Shown in pieces: positions 25,500-33,040 of a stretch of DNA of 48,400 nucleotides (within the stretch, counting starts at the first letter, position 1; each line of letters begins with the position of its first letter). The DNA comes from Parafrankia colletiae. GTDB lineage: Bacteria; Actinomycetota; Actinomycetes; Frankiales; Frankiaceae. A model generated the notes under the pieces. The model searched no databases. It saw nothing but the letters and a program-made list of their open reading frames with translations, and was not told where the DNA came from. Made by a program: the position numbers and the translations under genes. The DNA lies in the NCBI RefSeq assembly GCF_001854655.1, contig NZ_MBLM01000160.1, positions 1 through 48,400 on the forward strand, given 5' to 3'.

Positions 25500-26381
25500 A
25501 TGCTGCCAGCATCGTCGTCCGTCCCGTCGCGGCCTGTCCTGTCGCCGCCCGTCCCGTCGCCGTCTGCCCCTTCACCGCCCGTCCCGTCGCCGGAGCTGAC
25601 CTCGGTCGAGGCGGGGCGGGAGACGGACTCAGAGCAGGAGACGGACTCAGGGCGGGAGATGGCGGCCTCCGGACCGCGGTCCCAGGAGGCACGGCTGCGG
25701 CTCCTGCTGGCAGCAGAACGGCTTTACGCCGAGCACGGCCTGGAAGCTGTGTCGCTGCGGCACATCTGCCGGGCCGCCGGCAACGGCAACAACAACGCCG
25801 TGCAGTACCACTTCGGCAGCGAGCGGGGCCTGCTCGAGGCGATCGTCGCCCACCGGGTCCCGCCGCTCGACCGGCGGCGGGCCGAGCTGCTGGCCACGTT
25901 CCGCGCCCACGACCAGGACAGGACCGTCCGTGGGCTGTTCGACGTCCTGATGCGCCCGCTGGCGGAGGAGGCCCGCCGACCGGGCAGCCACTACGTGGGC
26001 TTCCTCGGCCGGTTCAGCTCCCATCCGCCGGCCCGTCACCCGTGGTGGGCCGGCGGCAGGCCGGCAGGCCCGGTCGGGCACGAGGTGTCCGTGGCGATCC
26101 TCGACCAGCTGGCAGGGGTTCCCGGCCCGCTGCGGACGCTGCGGCTGGCGCACCTGGTCCGCCTCTGCCTGGCCGCACTCGCCGGGTTCGGTGAGCTCCG
26201 CGCCGCAGGCACCGGGGAACCTGCGTTTCCAGGCACCGGCGGCGACGTCTCCTACGAGGAGTACGTCACCGACCTGTTCGACATGGCCGCCGCGGCGCTC
26301 ACCGCACCCCCGTCCACGCCGGCCCGGCTCGGCCTGACTGACTGTCCAACGGTTCAGGCGCCTGGTCACGAAGCCGGGTGA
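25500..26381 (+). CDS. TetR family regulator at the end of the sulfonate operon
   Basis: A TetR-family repressor, 293 residues if it starts at ATG 25500. The DNA-binding part is SQEARLRLLLAAERLYAEHGLEAVSLRHICRAAGNGNNNAVQYHFGSERGLLEAIVAHR, with the turn AAGNGNNNAVQYHF typical of one TetR subgroup. The first 53 residues are Ser/Pro-rich and then carry an 18-bp tandem repeat (ETDSEQ, ETDSGR), so the true start may be ATG 25659 (MAASGPRSQEA), which has a GGGAG directly before it. It begins 2 bp after the ATPase stop, which suggests co-transcription and feedback control of sulfonate uptake; the signal molecule is unknown. It converges with the P450 gene (16 bp between stops). Confidence 0.8.
   Translation: MLPASSSVPSRPVLSPPVPSPSAPSPPVPSPELTSVEAGRETDSEQETDSGREMAASGPRSQEARLRLLLAAERLYAEHGLEAVSLRHICRAAGNGNNNAVQYHFGSERGLLEAIVAHRVPPLDRRRAELLATFRAHDQDRTVRGLFDVLMRPLAEEARRPGSHYVGFLGRFSSHPPARHPWWAGGRPAGPVGHEVSVAILDQLAGVPGPLRTLRLAHLVRLCLAALAGFGELRAAGTGEPAFPGTGGDVSYEEYVTDLFDMAAAALTAPPSTPARLGLTDCPTVQAPGHEAG
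25620..25655 (+). repeat. 18-bp tandem repeat in the TetR gene 5' region
   Basis: Two copies of an 18-bp unit beginning GAGACGGACTCAG (25620-25637 and 25638-25655), with the start of a third. In frame they encode ETDSEQ and ETDSGR. The repeat lies in the doubtful N-terminal segment before ATG 25659. Confidence 0.65.
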
Positions 26382-26397
26382 TCTCGGTCTGGTGATG

Positions 26398-27588
26398 TCA
26401 GGCCGGCGAGCAGGTGACGACGGCGCCGCGCAGCTCGTAGCTCATGAGCCCGTCGCACCAGGTCATGTCCGGGGCGCGTTCGAGGCGGATGTCGGGCAGG
26501 CGCAGAAGCGCGTCCAGGAACACCCGGGTCTCGGCGATCGCCACCTGCGCACCGGGGCACCGGTGGCTGCCGTCGCCGAAGCTCATGTAGGAGCCGACCA
26601 CCTTCTCCCGGCCGGCACGATCGGGGTCGAGGGCGTGCGGGCAGGCACCCACCGTCTCCGGGTCGACGTTGGCGGCCCGGATGTTGACCGCGACCAGCTC
26701 ACCCGCCCTGACGGCGTCCACTCCCAGGTCGGCGTCCTCGGTGGCGCGCCTGTGCAGCATCGCGGCGACCGGCTCGAGGCGGAGGATCTCCTCGAGGATC
26801 GCGACCTGGTCGGCCTCGTCGCCGGCGATGAAGCGGGCGCGCAGGGCATCGTCGTCGAACAGGTGCCAGGCGCACATCACGATGAACTCACGGGTCGTCA
26901 CCATGCCGGCCACGGCGTAGGTCATGCACTCGATGAGGATCGCCTTGTCCGGGTAGCCCTCCTCGATCAGATGGGAGATCACATCCTCCTGCCGCTGCTC
27001 CCGGCGGGCTCTGATCGCGGGGCGCACATCGTGGAGGAGGAAGCGGATCCCATGCACGGCGGTCACGGCCTGCGCCCCGAAGCGGACGACGGGATGCATG
27101 CCGCGTAGCCGGGTGCCGAGCAGGGTCGCCTGGATGCGTTTCGCCATACCGGCCTGGTTGCTGTTCGTCAGGCCGACGATCTCCGCGGCGACCGCGACGG
27201 CCAGCTTGTAGCTCAGCTCGTCGAGCCGCCCCGTCCCGTCGGCCCGCACCCTGGTGAGCAGCTCGTCGGTGGTGCGCTCCATGACCAGGCGGTGGCGGGA
27301 GCTGATCGCCTTCGGGGTGAAGAAGCGGGCGATCGACGTACGTCGCCGTCGATGGGTGTCGCCGTCGAGGAAGAAGACCGGGCAGAACTCGTCATCCGGG
27401 TTCATCTGGTCGGAACCCGCGCCGGCCTGGCGCATCTGGCCGCTGCGCAGGATCTCACGGCCCACCCGGAAGTTGCCGACGACCCGCGCACCGGCATCGG
27501 CGTGCACACGCTGGGCTGCCAGGGCCGCCGACTTGCGGTCGTCGCGCGTGGGGTCCATCGGACCCGCGGAGAGCTCCGAGGTCGTCAC
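26398..27588 (-). CDS. Cytochrome P450
   Basis: A 396-residue bacterial class I P450, soluble and dependent on a ferredoxin partner not encoded nearby. The haem-binding loop is MSFGDGSHRCPGAQVAIAE, with the thiolate ligand near Cys344. The ExxR motif is EEILRLEP. The I-helix reads AVAGMVTTREF, so the usual acid of the A-G-x-D/E-T motif is missing before the threonines (MVTT). The start is GTG 27588, set by GGAGG 4 nt upstream and by normal family length; the longer frame upstream is rejected because it runs through a 20-bp palindrome. It could hydroxylate a terpenoid, steroid or polyketide. The orphan binding-protein gene lies 238 bp upstream on the same strand, and the palindrome in between probably controls this gene. 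Confidence 0.9.
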   Translation of the reverse strand: MTTSELSAGPMDPTRDDRKSAALAAQRVHADAGARVVGNFRVGREILRSGQMRQAGAGSDQMNPDDEFCPVFFLDGDTHRRRRTSIARFFTPKAISSRHRLVMERTTDELLTRVRADGTGRLDELSYKLAVAVAAEIVGLTNSNQAGMAKRIQATLLGTRLRGMHPVVRFGAQAVTAVHGIRFLLHDVRPAIRARREQRQEDVISHLIEEGYPDKAILIECMTYAVAGMVTTREFIVMCAWHLFDDDALRARFIAGDEADQVAILEEILRLEPVAAMLHRRATEDADLGVDAVRAGELVAVNIRAANVDPETVGACPHALDPDRAGREKVVGSYMSFGDGSHRCPGAQVAIAETRVFLDALLRLPDIRLERAPDMTWCDGLMSYELRGAVVTCSPA

Positions 27589-27650
27589 GCCGCCTCCAGA
27601 AGTGCCGAACCAGTGGATGTCACCGATGACAGTCGCACCGCCCGCCATTT

Positions 27651-27670
27651 CATGCAAGAGGTCTTGCATG
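27651..27670. promoter_or_regulatory. 20-bp palindromic operator upstream of the P450
   Basis: CATGCAAGA (27651-27659), a central GG, then TCTTGCATG (27662-27670): perfect 9-bp arms. It lies 63 bp before the GTG start of the P450, inside a short AT-richer segment. Size and symmetry fit a TetR-type or other dimeric repressor operator. The regulator is not identified; the nearest TetR gene is at 25500-26381. Confidence 0.65.
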
Positions 27671-27768
27671 AGATAGCGGACGGGTGGAGGCCGCCTGGGA
27701 CGACTCGGGCCGGTCCAGCCGTCCCGGCGTCGCCCTGCCAGATGTCGCCGACCCGACTCGCCACGCCA

Positions 27769-27792
27769 CGGCTCGGCTCGGCTCGGCTCGCC
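27769..27792. repeat. Tandem GCTCG microsatellite
   Basis: Four consecutive GCTCG units (27771-27790) with flanking CG and CC, between the P450 and the binding-protein gene. A short pentanucleotide array like this can vary by slippage. No role is evident. Confidence 0.7.
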
Positions 27793-27826
27793 AGCCCACC
27801 TCGCCGGCCTGACCCACGCCTGCCGG

Positions 27827-29032
27827 TCAGCCGACGCCGTCGCTGCAGATACGTTCCCTGACCACATCGAAGGCATCTCCGGCCGCGTTGATCTGGACGA
27901 TCGCGGCGCAGGGGTTGGATTCTCCGGCGTTGTCACGGAAGCTGACCGGGGAGATCAGGCCGCCCGCGTCATAATGTGTGACGTTGCGCAGCGCGCTGAT
28001 GAAGACCTCACGGGTCGGGCAGGAGCCTGCCAGCTCCAGGCCCCGCAGAAAGATGTCGGTGTAGATGTAGCCGAACATCGCCATCTGTCGATCAGGCTGC
28101 CCGATCTCCGGAGCGAACCTGGCGACCGCCTCGCGATAACGGTCGATGGCGGCTCCACCAGCCTCGAAGGGGCGGAAGTACACGGGAAACGACAGCCCGG
28201 AGATCTTCGGGCCTGTGGTGGCGAGCAACTGCCGGTCATAGCCACTCAGCGCCACGCTGGCGGCGAGGTCCAGGTGTTCATCGCGAGCGGCCTGCATGAT
28301 CGCGGCCAGATCATCCAGCGTCGAAAGTCCGATCAGCGCGTTCACTCCCTTCTCCGCGAGCTGCCGCACCGTGCGCACGGGGCTGTCGCTCGCCGCGGAG
28401 AAAGGAACCAGTTCCGAGGCGACACCGACCGCGCGCAGTGAGTCCGTGTACTTCGCCGCGAGCTCCAGCGTCGACGGTGCCGTGCCGGTGATGACGATGC
28501 CTGCCCTGGTCCCGCCGGTCGACCCGACGTAGCGGGCAACGGCCCCGGGTGAGTCCGTGTAGATGAAGCTGAACATGTTCGGATGCGCGGCCCAGGTGGC
28601 CTCGGCGGCCAGCCCGACAACCGGCACCTGCTGCTCGTCAAGCTGCACCATCGCGTCGTTGAGCGTCACCGTGGCGGCGACGAGTCCGAACACGGACTTC
28701 TTCCCGACGAGCTCCTTCACAGCACGTGCGTTCCGAGAGAGCGAGGTCTCGTCATCACGCATGACGTACTCAATCCTCCGGCCGTGGATACCGCCCTCCT
28801 CGTTCGCCAGCCCGAGTCGCGCGTCGACGCCGGCGCGGGACGGAGACAGCGCACCACTGCCCGCGCCGGAGTCCGAGAAAACAAAGCCGATCCTCACCTC
28901 GTCGGCAGACACACCGGGGCTGTTACAGGCGACCGCCTCGCTACCGGTGCTGACTGTGGAGCAAGCAGCAATCGCGGTGACGAAGATGACGGCCGCCATC
29001 GCTAACGGACCGATCGGACCCTTCGCACGCAT
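27827..29032 (-). CDS. ABC substrate-binding lipoprotein, branched-chain amino acid type
   Basis: A 401-residue type I periplasmic-binding protein of the LivJ/amide-urea family (Peripla_BP_6). The lipoprotein signal is PLAMAAVIFVTAIAAC, with the lipidated Cys near residue 24. Family markers include EVRIGFVFSDSGAGSGALSPSRAGVDARLGLANEEGGIHGRRIEYVMRDDE, the AATVTLNDAMVQLDEQQVPVVG stretch, and the C-terminal FGYIYTDIFLRGLE. ATG 29032 has GGGAGGAACC upstream. No livH/M/G/F-type genes are adjacent, so it is an orphan component. Binding of small organic acids, amides or aromatic compounds is as likely as amino acids. It lies upstream of the P450 and may be independently transcribed. Confidence 0.88.
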   Translation of the reverse strand: MRAKGPIGPLAMAAVIFVTAIAACSTVSTGSEAVACNSPGVSADEVRIGFVFSDSGAGSGALSPSRAGVDARLGLANEEGGIHGRRIEYVMRDDETSLSRNARAVKELVGKKSVFGLVAATVTLNDAMVQLDEQQVPVVGLAAEATWAAHPNMFSFIYTDSPGAVARYVGSTGGTRAGIVITGTAPSTLELAAKYTDSLRAVGVASELVPFSAASDSPVRTVRQLAEKGVNALIGLSTLDDLAAIMQAARDEHLDLAASVALSGYDRQLLATTGPKISGLSFPVYFRPFEAGGAAIDRYREAVARFAPEIGQPDRQMAMFGYIYTDIFLRGLELAGSCPTREVFISALRNVTHYDAGGLISPVSFRDNAGESNPCAAIVQINAAGDAFDVVRERICSDGVG

Positions 29033-29334
29033 GGTTCCTCCCGGGAGATTCCGGGCGGCTGTCAGGTTCGCTGGTCGCGAGGTTCCGCCCAGGCAAAACG
29101 CAGGCTATGGCGGCAAAGTACCACCTTTAAACCAAAATCCGGACGTGATGTGCGAACCCAGGCAGGCGACCAGCCATCGACTTTCACCACGGTCGCCCGC
29201 CGCCCGGAAGGCCTCGGCCGCGGCCGGTCGGCCGGCGGAGCCGATCGACGAGACCGGCCGCCGGAGGCCCGGCGGAGCTGTCTGCGCGCCGACGAACCGG
29301 ACCATTCGTCCGCCTGGGCCCATACGGTAGCGGT
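29033..29334. other. Divergent promoter region
   Basis: This 302-bp spacer separates the binding protein (minus) and the metallopeptidase-like gene (plus). An AT-richer block at 29110-29145 (AAAGTACC, TTTAAACCAAAATCC) probably carries the promoter of the minus-strand gene. TACGGT at 29323-29328 lies 6 nt before the plus-strand ATG and fits a leaderless -10 box. No gene is seen. Confidence 0.5.
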
Positions 29335-30117
29335 ATGGGGGTCAGGCGCACGGTCCTGGCGAGCATGCTCGCCGCTGTACTCGGGAGCAGTCTGCTGGCG
29401 GGATGCGCCGGGCTGGAGTCGACGACCGCCGGAGACGGCGCTGCGTCCGCGGACCAGCAGGCACCCGCCGGGAGCTGTGGAGGCCCCGTCGAGACGGTTC
29501 AGGACGTCGAGGCGATCATCTCCGAGCCGGCGGGCTGCCCTGGTTCGGTGAACACCTACTGGACCGGCGAACTCGGTAGGCAGTGGACGGCGCCCCGCTA
29601 CATCGCCTACCGCGACGGCGAGATCCCCCCCATCGCCTGCGCGGCCGGCGAATCCGACCCGGCCGCGTTCGCCAGCAACGCCCTCTACTGCACGGCCGAC
29701 GACACCATCGCCTACAGCGTCGACTTCATGACCGAGCTGCACGACGTCGGCGGCCCGTCCTACCCGATGTACGTGATCATGCATGAACTGGCCCATCGGG
29801 CGTCCACCCTTTCCGGCCGCGTCGGAGTCGTGTCCCGCGCGGAGGAGAACCAGGCCGACTGCCTCGCCGGCAGCCAGGCACGCCTCGCCACCGACGCCGA
29901 CCGGCTCGACCTCGGCGACGCGTTCTCCGGCGCCCTGCTGTTCTTCAACCTCGGCGACACCCGTGACCGTGGCTGGTTCGACCGCGAGACCGCCACCTCG
30001 GACGGCGCCCACGGCACGCCCCGCCAGCGCGCCCAGGCGTTCGCCTTCGGCTACCTGCGCGACAACGACACCTGCTTCCGCCTCGGCGAATCACCCACCG
30101 GCAGCGTCACCTTCTGA
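29335..30117 (+). CDS. Neutral zinc metallopeptidase-like lipoprotein (YpfJ type)
   Basis: A 260-residue secreted lipoprotein. The signal ends in the lipobox LLAGC (Cys24), followed by a disordered Ser/Gly/Ala segment. The domain matches the neutral zinc metallopeptidase group (YpfJ-like): YWTGELGRQWTAPRYIAYRDGEI, paired cysteines, SVDFMTELHDVGG, then the zinc motif HELAH (His150, Glu151, His154) and the third-ligand region EENQADCLAG (170-179). The two histidines and the catalytic Glu are intact, so peptidase activity is plausible, although activity in this family is largely untested. There is no Shine-Dalgarno sequence; a TACGGT box 6 nt upstream suggests leaderless transcription. It is followed by the uracil-DNA glycosylase gene. 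Confidence 0.82.
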   Translation: MGVRRTVLASMLAAVLGSSLLAGCAGLESTTAGDGAASADQQAPAGSCGGPVETVQDVEAIISEPAGCPGSVNTYWTGELGRQWTAPRYIAYRDGEIPPIACAAGESDPAAFASNALYCTADDTIAYSVDFMTELHDVGGPSYPMYVIMHELAHRASTLSGRVGVVSRAEENQADCLAGSQARLATDADRLDLGDAFSGALLFFNLGDTRDRGWFDRETATSDGAHGTPRQRAQAFAFGYLRDNDTCFRLGESPTGSVTF

Positions 30118-30192
30118 TCGTCGGGCAGCATCGTCGGGCAGCGCGGCACGACCCTGCATCGGGGCGCAGCACCCCCGATAGGGTGATCAGCC

Positions 30193-30870
30193 ATGCCGGC
30201 ACAACCTCTGCAGGACATCCTCGAACCAGGCTGGGCGAAGGCCCTGGAGCCGGTGGCGGACCGCATCGCCGCCATGGGTGACTTCCTGCGCGCGGAGATC
30301 GCGGCGGGGCGCAGCTACCTGCCGGCGGGCGAGCATGTGCTGCGGGCTTTCCAGCAGCCCTTCGACGACGTCCGCGTCCTCGTCGTCGGGCAGGATCCCT
30401 ACCCGACTCCGGGCATGGCCATCGGGTACAGCTTCGCGGTCGCGCCCGAGGTGCGCCGGCTACCGGGCAGCCTGGTGAACATCTTCCAGGAACTGTCCGC
30501 GGATGTCGGCGTGCCCAGGCCCACGAACGGTGACCTCACGCCGTGGACCCGGCAGGGGGTGCTGTTGTTGAACAGGGTGCTGACGACGGCGCCGCGCCAG
30601 CCGGGTGCGCATCGGGGCAGGGGCTGGGAGGACGTCACCGAGCAGGCGATCCGCGCTCTGGCAGCCCGCGGCACCCCGCTGGTCGCGATCCTCTGGGGTG
30701 CCGACGCGCGTAGCCTGCGCCCGTTCCTGCCCTCCACCCCGACCATCGAGTCCGCCCACCCGTCGCCGCGCTCCGCGGACCGTGGTTTCTTCGGCTCCCG
30801 GCCCTTCAGCCGCGCCAACGACCACCTGCTCGGCCAGGGTGCCCAACCCGTCGACTGGCTCCTTCCCTAG
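30193..30870 (+). CDS. ung: Uracil-DNA glycosylase (family 1)
   Basis: A 225-residue cytoplasmic base-excision repair enzyme that removes uracil from DNA. Family 1 motifs are complete: motif [10 protein letters not shown] (66-74) with catalytic Asp68 activating water, the LLLNRVLTT region that contacts uracil, and motif [22 protein letters not shown], with His189 stabilising the oxyanion and the loop inserting into the minor groove. GQDPYP instead of the enterobacterial GQDPYH is common in actinobacteria. No Shine-Dalgarno sequence is visible; TAGGGT (30179-30184) 8 nt before the ATG suggests a leaderless transcript. The gene converges with the sugar ABC operon, with a shared hairpin between. 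Confidence 0.95.
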   Translation: MPAQPLQDILEPGWAKALEPVADRIAAMGDFLRAEIAAGRSYLPAGEHVLRAFQQPFDDVRVLVVGQDPYPTPGMAIGYSFAVAPEVRRLPGSLVNIFQELSADVGVPRPTNGDLTPWTRQGVLLLNRVLTTAPRQPGAHRGRGWEDVTEQAIRALAARGTPLVAILWGADARSLRPFLPSTPTIESAHPSPRSADRGFFGSRPFSRANDHLLGQGAQPVDWLLP

Positions 30871-30915
30871 CATTCCTGGCAGGGCCGAGGCCGAGGGCTG
30901 CGTGGGGCTGCCGGC

Positions 30916-30949
30916 ATGCCCCGGCCGCGTCAGGCCGTGGCCGGGGCAT
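30916..30949. terminator. Bidirectional hairpin spanning the sugC stop codon
   Basis: ATGCCCCGGCC (30916-30926) pairs with GGCCGGGGCAT (30939-30949); three more inner pairs (one G-T) bring the stem to 14 bp with loop TCAGGC. It lies between convergent genes, and the minus-strand ATPase stop codon (30930-30932) is in the loop, so the last ATPase codons form one arm. It probably stops transcription from both sides. Confidence 0.65.
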
Positions 30950-32126
30950 CAAGGTTGCGGCCGGTGTCGGGGGCGAACAGGTGCAGCTGGTGGGCGTCCA
31001 GCCACAGCTCGGCCTTCTCGCCCTCACGGATCCGGCTGGTCGCGTCCAGCCGGGCGACAACCTGCTCCGCTCTGCTGGACAGGTCGACCGTGCCGGCGTC
31101 GTGGGCCAGCTCGTCCAGGTCGGCGGTCCGGGCGCGCCCGCCCGCCAGCGTGAAGTAGGCGTAGCTGTCGGAGCCGAGCCGCTCCAGCACGTCCACCATG
31201 ACCGTGAACCGCAGTCCTGGACGGTCCTTTACCTGCTCCAGGGCCGCGTCCTCGAAGTGCTCGGGCCGCACGCCGACGATCAGCGAACGGCTGCCGTCCG
31301 TCGTTCCGTTCCAGCCTTCCAGCAGCCGCCGCTGCCGCTCGTCCGGGACGATCGTCCCGAGGGGGGTGCGAAGCTCCCCCTCCTCGACGGTCGCCGGCAC
31401 GAAGTTCATCCCGGGTGAGCCGATGAAACCGGCGACGAACACGGTCGCCGGCCGGCTGTACAGCTCGGTCGGCGTGCCGACCTGCTGGATCCGCCCGGCT
31501 CGCAGCACCGCCACCCGGTCGCCCAGCGTCATCGCCTCGGTCTGGTCGTGGGTGACATACACCATCGTCGTGCCGAGCCGGTTCTGGATGCGGGAGACCT
31601 CGGTGCGCATCTGTACCCGCAGTTTGGCGTCCAGGTTGGACAGCGGCTCGTCCATCAGGAACGCCTTCGGCGAGCGGACGATGGCGCGGCCCATCGCGAC
31701 CCGCTGCCGCTGCCCACCGGAGAGCTGGGCCGGCCTGCGGTCCAGGTGTTCGGTGAGGTCGAGTACCCGGGCGGCCTCCTCGACCTTCCGGTTGATCTCC
31801 TCCTTCGGCCTTTTCGCCAGTGCCAGTGCGAAGCCCATGTTCTTCCGCACCGACATGTGCGGGTACAACGCGTAGCTCTGGAACACCATGGCGATGTCGC
31901 GGTCCTTCGGCGCCAGGTCGTTGACCACCTTCCCGCCGATCCGCATTTCGCCGGAGGAGATGTCCTCCAGGCCGGCGATCATGTTCAGGGTGGTCGACTT
32001 CCCGCACCCGGACGGGCCGACGAGGATGACGAACTCACCGTCCGCGATGGAGAGGCTGGCGTCGTCCACCGCGAGCCGGCCGTCGGGGTATCTCTTGGTG
32101 ACGTGGTCGAGAACGATGTCCGCCAT
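30930..32126 (-). CDS. sugC: Trehalose-type ABC importer ATP-binding protein
   Basis: A 398-residue ATPase of the MalK/UgpC group, very close in sequence pattern to mycobacterial SugC (MADIVLDHVTKRYPDG, IADGEFVILVGPSGCGKST). Walker A is GPSGCGKST, the Q-loop VFQSYALYPHMSV, the signature LSGGQRQRVAMGRAIVRSPKAFLMDEPLSNLDAKLRVQMR, and the switch His is in VYVTHDQTEAMTLG. The C-terminal 150 residues form the OB-fold regulatory domain found in MalK-like proteins. It powers the LpqY-SugA-SugB importer and may serve other sugar permeases. It starts 8 bp after the permease stop in a four-gene minus-strand operon. A hairpin overlaps its stop. Confidence 0.92.
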   Translation of the reverse strand: MADIVLDHVTKRYPDGRLAVDDASLSIADGEFVILVGPSGCGKSTTLNMIAGLEDISSGEMRIGGKVVNDLAPKDRDIAMVFQSYALYPHMSVRKNMGFALALAKRPKEEINRKVEEAARVLDLTEHLDRRPAQLSGGQRQRVAMGRAIVRSPKAFLMDEPLSNLDAKLRVQMRTEVSRIQNRLGTTMVYVTHDQTEAMTLGDRVAVLRAGRIQQVGTPTELYSRPATVFVAGFIGSPGMNFVPATVEEGELRTPLGTIVPDERQRRLLEGWNGTTDGSRSLIVGVRPEHFEDAALEQVKDRPGLRFTVMVDVLERLGSDSYAYFTLAGGRARTADLDELAHDAGTVDLSSRAEQVVARLDATSRIREGEKAELWLDAHQLHLFAPDTGRNLDAPATA

Positions 32127-32134
32127 GGCCGGGC

Positions 32135-33040
32135 CTATCCCTTCACCGCGCCGGAGGTCAGCCCGGCGACGATCCGACGTTGGAACAGCAGGACGAAAAC
32201 GATGATGGGGATGGTGATGACGACGGCCGCCGCCGCGATCGACCCGATCGGCTGGGCGAACTGCGACGCACCGGTGAAGAACGCGATGGCGGCCGGAACC
32301 GTCCGCGACTGTTCCGTCGACGTCAGCGAGATCGCGAACAGGAAGTCGTTCCAGCAGAAGATGAAGACGAGGATCGCGGTGGTCACCATGCCCGGCGCGG
32401 CCAGCGGGGCGATGACCCGCAGGAACGCCTGCCGCGGGGTGGCTCCGTCGACCTGTGCGGCCTTCTCCAGATCCCAGGGAATCTCCCGGAAGAAGGCCGA
32501 CAGGGTGTAGATGGCCAGCGGCAGGGAGAACGTCAGGTAGGGGATGATCAGCCCGATCCAGGTGTCGAAGATACCGATCTGGCGCCACAGGTTGAACAGC
32601 GGACTGACCAGGGAGATCTGCGGGAACATGGCGATCAGCAGGGCCAGGCCGACGAGCAGTCGCTTGCCGGGGAAGGCGAGCCGGGCGATCGCGTAGGCAG
32701 CCATCGCGCCGAGTGCCACCGCGAGCACGGTGGAGATGAGCGCGATCCCCAGACTGTTCAGCAGCGCCCGGGTGAAGAGGGACTCGCCGAAGATCTCCCG
32801 GTAGTTCTCGAGGGTCCACTCCCGCGGGATGAAATGGCCGTCGGTGATGCTGCCCGGGGTCTTGAAGGACAGCGACACCAGCCACAACAGCGGCACCAGC
32901 GACAGTGCGACGATGACAAGGTTCGCGGCCGACCAGCCCGCCAACGCGGTGCGGTCCCGTGACGGGCGCCGGGCGGCGCCCGCACGGCGGCCGGCGGGGG
33001 CAGGGGTGGGAGCGGCGGCGGACGAGGTGACGGTGGTCAT
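32135..33040 (-). CDS. sugB: Trehalose-type ABC importer permease, MalG/SugB type
   Basis: A 301-residue permease of the carbohydrate CUT1 family, MalG-like. A 33-residue Ala/Pro/Arg-rich cytoplasmic N-terminus is followed by six predicted helices starting at [19 protein letters not shown]. The ATPase-contact EAA loop is [26 protein letters not shown]. The extracytoplasmic loop [24 protein letters not shown] is typical of SugB/MalG proteins. It pairs with the upstream SugA-like permease to form the channel. Start ATG 33040 shares one base with the previous stop (TGATG), so the two are translationally coupled. Confidence 0.9.
   Translation of the reverse strand: MTTVTSSAAAPTPAPAGRRAGAARRPSRDRTALAGWSAANLVIVALSLVPLLWLVSLSFKTPGSITDGHFIPREWTLENYREIFGESLFTRALLNSLGIALISTVLAVALGAMAAYAIARLAFPGKRLLVGLALLIAMFPQISLVSPLFNLWRQIGIFDTWIGLIIPYLTFSLPLAIYTLSAFFREIPWDLEKAAQVDGATPRQAFLRVIAPLAAPGMVTTAILVFIFCWNDFLFAISLTSTEQSRTVPAAIAFFTGASQFAQPIGSIAAAAVVITIPIIVFVLLFQRRIVAGLTSGAVKG

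Noticed and set aside
27769-27792. Short repeats as a possible CRISPR array
   Set aside because: Units of 5 bp with no spacers; no cas genes and no repeat-spacer periodicity anywhere in the window.
26398-27936. Longer P450 frame starting at 27936
   Set aside because: The first 116 residues are basic and patternless, overlap the 3' end of the upstream gene and cross a palindrome; GTG 27588 with GGAGG fits the family.
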